In this document: positions 63,677 to 64,000 of the stretch, in pieces
Layout: every line of letters starts with the position of its first letter
Numbering within the stretch: the stretch's first letter is position 1
Assembly (NCBI RefSeq): GCF_000266945.1
Contig: NC_018025.1
Coordinates: 2,170,001 to 2,234,000, forward strand
Reading direction: 5' to 3'
Origin: Desulfomonile tiedjei DSM 6799
GTDB lineage: Bacteria > Desulfobacterota > Desulfomonilia > Desulfomonilales > Desulfomonilaceae
Length of the DNA stretch: 64,000 nt
Program-made: the position numbers and the translations under genes
Notes under the pieces: model-generated
Told to the model about the DNA's origin: nothing
Databases searched by the model: none
The model's input: the letters and a program-made list of their open reading frames with translations, nothing else

Positions 63677-64000
63677 ATGATCCGTTTACTGTCGATACTT
63701 TTCATACTCTTCCTGTCCCAGTCCGTTGCATTTGCCGAGGCGCTGACATTGGCGGCAGGCGCAGGGTACAAGCGCCCTTTGGCAGAGATGATTCAAGCAT
63801 ATGAGGCATCTGGTGGCGGCAAAATAGATCAAATCTATGGGAACATGGGACAGATCATCATGCAGGCCAAGGCGAGCGGCGATATAGCTTTCATTGTCGG
63901 AGAAGAGGCGTTCCTCAAGACATCGTCAGGTTTGAAATTCAGTTCATTCCACCCCATTGGGGAAGGGGTGCTGGTTATCGCTTACGGAAAGAACCTTACT
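63677..64000 (+). CDS. ModA-like periplasmic substrate-binding protein (3'-truncated by window edge)
   Basis: The frame starts at the ATG at 63677, six bases after ACGGAGG, and stays open to the edge (108 codons). It encodes a signal peptide (cleavage near AFA), then LTLAAGAGYKRPLAEMIQAY, IYGNMGQIIMQAKASGDIAFIVG and EGVLVIAYGKN, the pattern of ModA-type oxyanion-binding proteins. The usual Ser/Thr motif after the first strand is AGAGYKRP, differing from ModA at 58902, so the ligand may be another anion or metal complex. An ABC permease and ATPase probably follow beyond the window. Confidence 0.8.
   Translation, partial: MIRLLSILFILFLSQSVAFAEALTLAAGAGYKRPLAEMIQAYEASGGGKIDQIYGNMGQIIMQAKASGDIAFIVGEEAFLKTSSGLKFSSFHPIGEGVLVIAYGKNLT

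Overview
The window looks like chromosomal DNA of a strictly anaerobic, Gram-negative bacterium, most probably of the Desulfobacterota (the former Deltaproteobacteria; a Desulfomonile/Syntrophobacter-like organism is my best guess, made from gene content only). The reasons are an ETF alpha subunit carrying a ferredoxin domain, several acyl-CoA enzymes, three sets of molybdenum hydroxylase genes including one with a 4-hydroxybenzoyl-CoA-reductase-type iron-sulfur FAD subunit, a TRAP transporter, a selenium-dependent Mo-hydroxylase maturation factor, and an outer-membrane porin-like protein.

Layout. 1-4900: the 3' part of an acyl-CoA dehydrogenase gene and a three-subunit Mo hydroxylase (2Fe-2S, FAD, Mo). 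5135-8839: a secreted nitroreductase-like protein, an IS200-type element, a small His-rich membrane protein and a GT39-type membrane glycosyltransferase. 9060-13912: a compact three-gene operon made of a basic, probably winged-helix protein, an AAA/ORC-like ATPase, and a fusion of a Cas4/AddB-like Fe-S PD-(D/E)XK nuclease with a HerA-like ATPase. It looks like a defence or DNA-processing system that I cannot match to a named one. 14181-18251: a large multi-PAS hybrid histidine kinase.

18934-47846 is a catabolic island. On the minus strand lie a class III aminotransferase, a saccharopine-dehydrogenase-like reductase and a VOC (methylmalonyl-CoA-epimerase-like) protein. On the plus strand follow a class III CoA-transferase, EtfB, ferredoxin-EtfA, an acyl-CoA dehydrogenase lacking the usual catalytic Glu, a GntR/FCD regulator, both subunits of a methylmalonyl-CoA-type mutase, HyuA and HyuB (oxoprolinase/carboxylase family), a phenylacetate-CoA-ligase-like enzyme, two more three-subunit Mo hydroxylases, a DctPQM TRAP transporter and a receiver-domain protein. 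A YqeB-type selenium-dependent Mo-hydroxylase maturation gene follows at 48356. Read together, the island suggests import of a small acid, hydroxylation or reduction of a (hetero)aromatic ring by Mo enzymes, ATP-dependent opening or carboxylation, CoA activation, oxidation through ETF, and entry into central metabolism through methylmalonyl-CoA/succinyl-CoA. The substrate is not determined; an N-heteroaromatic acid is one hypothesis.

49540-54372 encodes a giant surface-type protein: an LEPR-XLL-like start, a remarkable Trp-rich region, cadherin-like tandem repeats and a NodB polysaccharide-deacetylase domain. An IS1182-type element follows. The right end returns to metal supply: modABC on the minus strand with a PadR regulator upstream, then on the plus strand a porin-like protein, a DUF4213/DUF364 protein and the start of a second ModA-like binding protein. 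Molybdenum uptake, maturation and use are thus all represented. Several families of dispersed palindromic or MITE-like repeats lie between the genes.
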